Assembly: GCA_035527275.1 (NCBI GenBank)
Contig: DATLBA010000011.1
Coordinates: 1-23,713 of the forward strand
DNA: 23,713 nucleotides
Direction: 5' to 3'
Source of the DNA: DATLBA01 sp035527275
GTDB lineage: Bacteria; Planctomycetota; Phycisphaerae; FEN-1346
The notes under the pieces: model-generated
Database searches by the model: none
What the model was told of the DNA's origin: nothing
Seen by the model: the letters and a program-made list of their open reading frames with translations, nothing else
Position numbers and translations under genes: made by a program
Shown: positions 23,257 through 23,713 of the stretch, one piece after another
Position numbering within the stretch: the first letter of the stretch is position 1
Layout of the letters: every line of letters starts with the position of its first letter

Positions 23257-23658
23257 ATGCCGAAGCGGTTACAGGTCTCGATTGCCATGAAAAACGAGCC
23301 GGGGGCCTTGTGCCGGCTCTGTGGGGTTCTGGTGCGGGCCGGGGTCAATGTCGGCGGCCTCTCGATCGACGATTGCACCGACGAAGGGTTCGTCCGCCTG
23401 ATCGTGGACGAGCCGGACAAAGCGGTCAAAGTGCTGGATGCGACCGGCCTGGCCCATCTGGACCAGGAGGTCCTCGTCCTGGACCTGGAGAACGAGCCGG
23501 GCGCGCTTCAGCGGGTTTCGGCCCACCTGGCGGAGGCCGGCATCAACATTTACTACGCCTACGGCACGGCGGACCTGCACGGCGGGGGCGGAGCGCTGGT
23601 GCTTCGCGTCTCGGACCTCGAGCGCGCGGTCGAACTCCTCGAGGGACCGGAGGCGTAA
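23257..23658 (+). CDS. Tandem ACT-domain protein
   Basis: A 133-aa protein made of two ACT domains. The first begins LQVSIAMKNEPGALCRLCGVL (about 5-63) and the second DQEVLVLDLENEPGALQRVSAHLAEAGINIYY (about 69-130). Both keep the NEPGAL turn that binds small ligands, usually amino acids, at domain interfaces. There is no enzymatic domain, so it is a stand-alone sensor or regulator. The SD is strong (CAGGAGGA, 23243-23250). A further gene starts 44 nt downstream, and related ACT proteins often sit beside phenylacetate-CoA ligase-like genes, but the partner is cut off here. Confidence 0.9.
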   Translation: MPKRLQVSIAMKNEPGALCRLCGVLVRAGVNVGGLSIDDCTDEGFVRLIVDEPDKAVKVLDATGLAHLDQEVLVLDLENEPGALQRVSAHLAEAGINIYYAYGTADLHGGGGALVLRVSDLERAVELLEGPEA

Positions 23659-23702
23659 GCGGCAGGCCGGTCGGGGTCTCCCGATAAAGGTCGGAGGGAA
23701 TA

Positions 23703-23713
23703 ATGCTTGACAC
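23703..23713 (+). CDS. Start of a further gene (partial)
   Basis: An ATG at 23703 follows a GGAGGG SD just upstream, and only M-L-D remain before the window ends. The spacing and strand suggest it is co-transcribed with the ACT-domain gene. Nothing can be said about its product. Confidence 0.4.

Overview
The window is GC-rich, gene-dense bacterial DNA with short gaps, several 4-nt ATGA/GTGA start-stop overlaps and Shine-Dalgarno (SD) sites. No rRNA, tRNA, CRISPR array, insertion sequence or phage gene was seen. The gene content points to a Planctomycetota-type chromosome, possibly a metagenome-assembled genome. The pointers are paired Tat-exported Gfo/Idh/MocA proteins next to ThuA-domain and HEAT-repeat proteins, a zinc-motif-less ROK kinase, a CvpA/TldD/PmbA cluster, and a DUF4416 protein coupled to an O-antigen-ligase/TPR protein. 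This lineage call is inference from gene content; no marker gene is present.

Layout. (1) 1-1355, plus: the tail of a PHP-type phosphoesterase, then a lipoprotein and a membrane-anchored TPR-like protein, each overlapping its upstream gene by 4 nt. (2) 1393-4933, plus: an orphan corrinoid (B12-binding) protein, an RluA/RluD pseudouridine synthase, a ROK sugar kinase, the decayed remnant of a GHMP sugar kinase, and a GmhA-like phosphoheptose isomerase. (3) 5070-7626, plus: a rubrerythrin-like diiron protein, two duplicated lipoproteins made largely of Glu-Glu-Ala-Pro repeats, and dTDP-glucose 4,6-dehydratase (rmlB). (4) 7710-14850, plus: a probable catabolic or export operon of a TIM-barrel sugar isomerase/epimerase, a Tat Gfo/Idh/MocA protein, a double-ThuA protein, a second Tat Gfo/Idh/MocA protein and an exported HEAT-repeat protein. 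(5) 20549 down to 15098, minus: a membrane-anchored GspE/PilB homologue whose catalytic motifs are all altered, a CvpA-like membrane protein, TldD and PmbA/TldE, which overlap by 4 nt. (6) 20733-end, plus: a DUF4416 protein, an O-antigen ligase/TPR polytopic protein, a tandem ACT-domain protein and the first codons of another gene.

How the genes fit together. Regions 2, 3 and 6 share a surface-polysaccharide theme: a heptose isomerase, a GHMP kinase remnant, rmlB and an O-antigen-ligase-like protein. Region 4 looks like periplasmic oxidation and processing of a sugar or sugar derivative. Region 5 pairs the TldD/TldE metalloprotease with two membrane proteins of uncertain role. The blocks are separated by recognisable control points: promoter-like elements before the rubrerythrin and first repeat lipoprotein genes, a stem-loop between the convergent blocks near 15061, and two divergent promoters at 20633-20722. 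The observations most worth a second look are the catalytically degenerate GspE-like protein, the GHMP kinase remnant beside gmhA, and the duplicated repeat lipoproteins that both end at the same one-base variant of their repeat unit.
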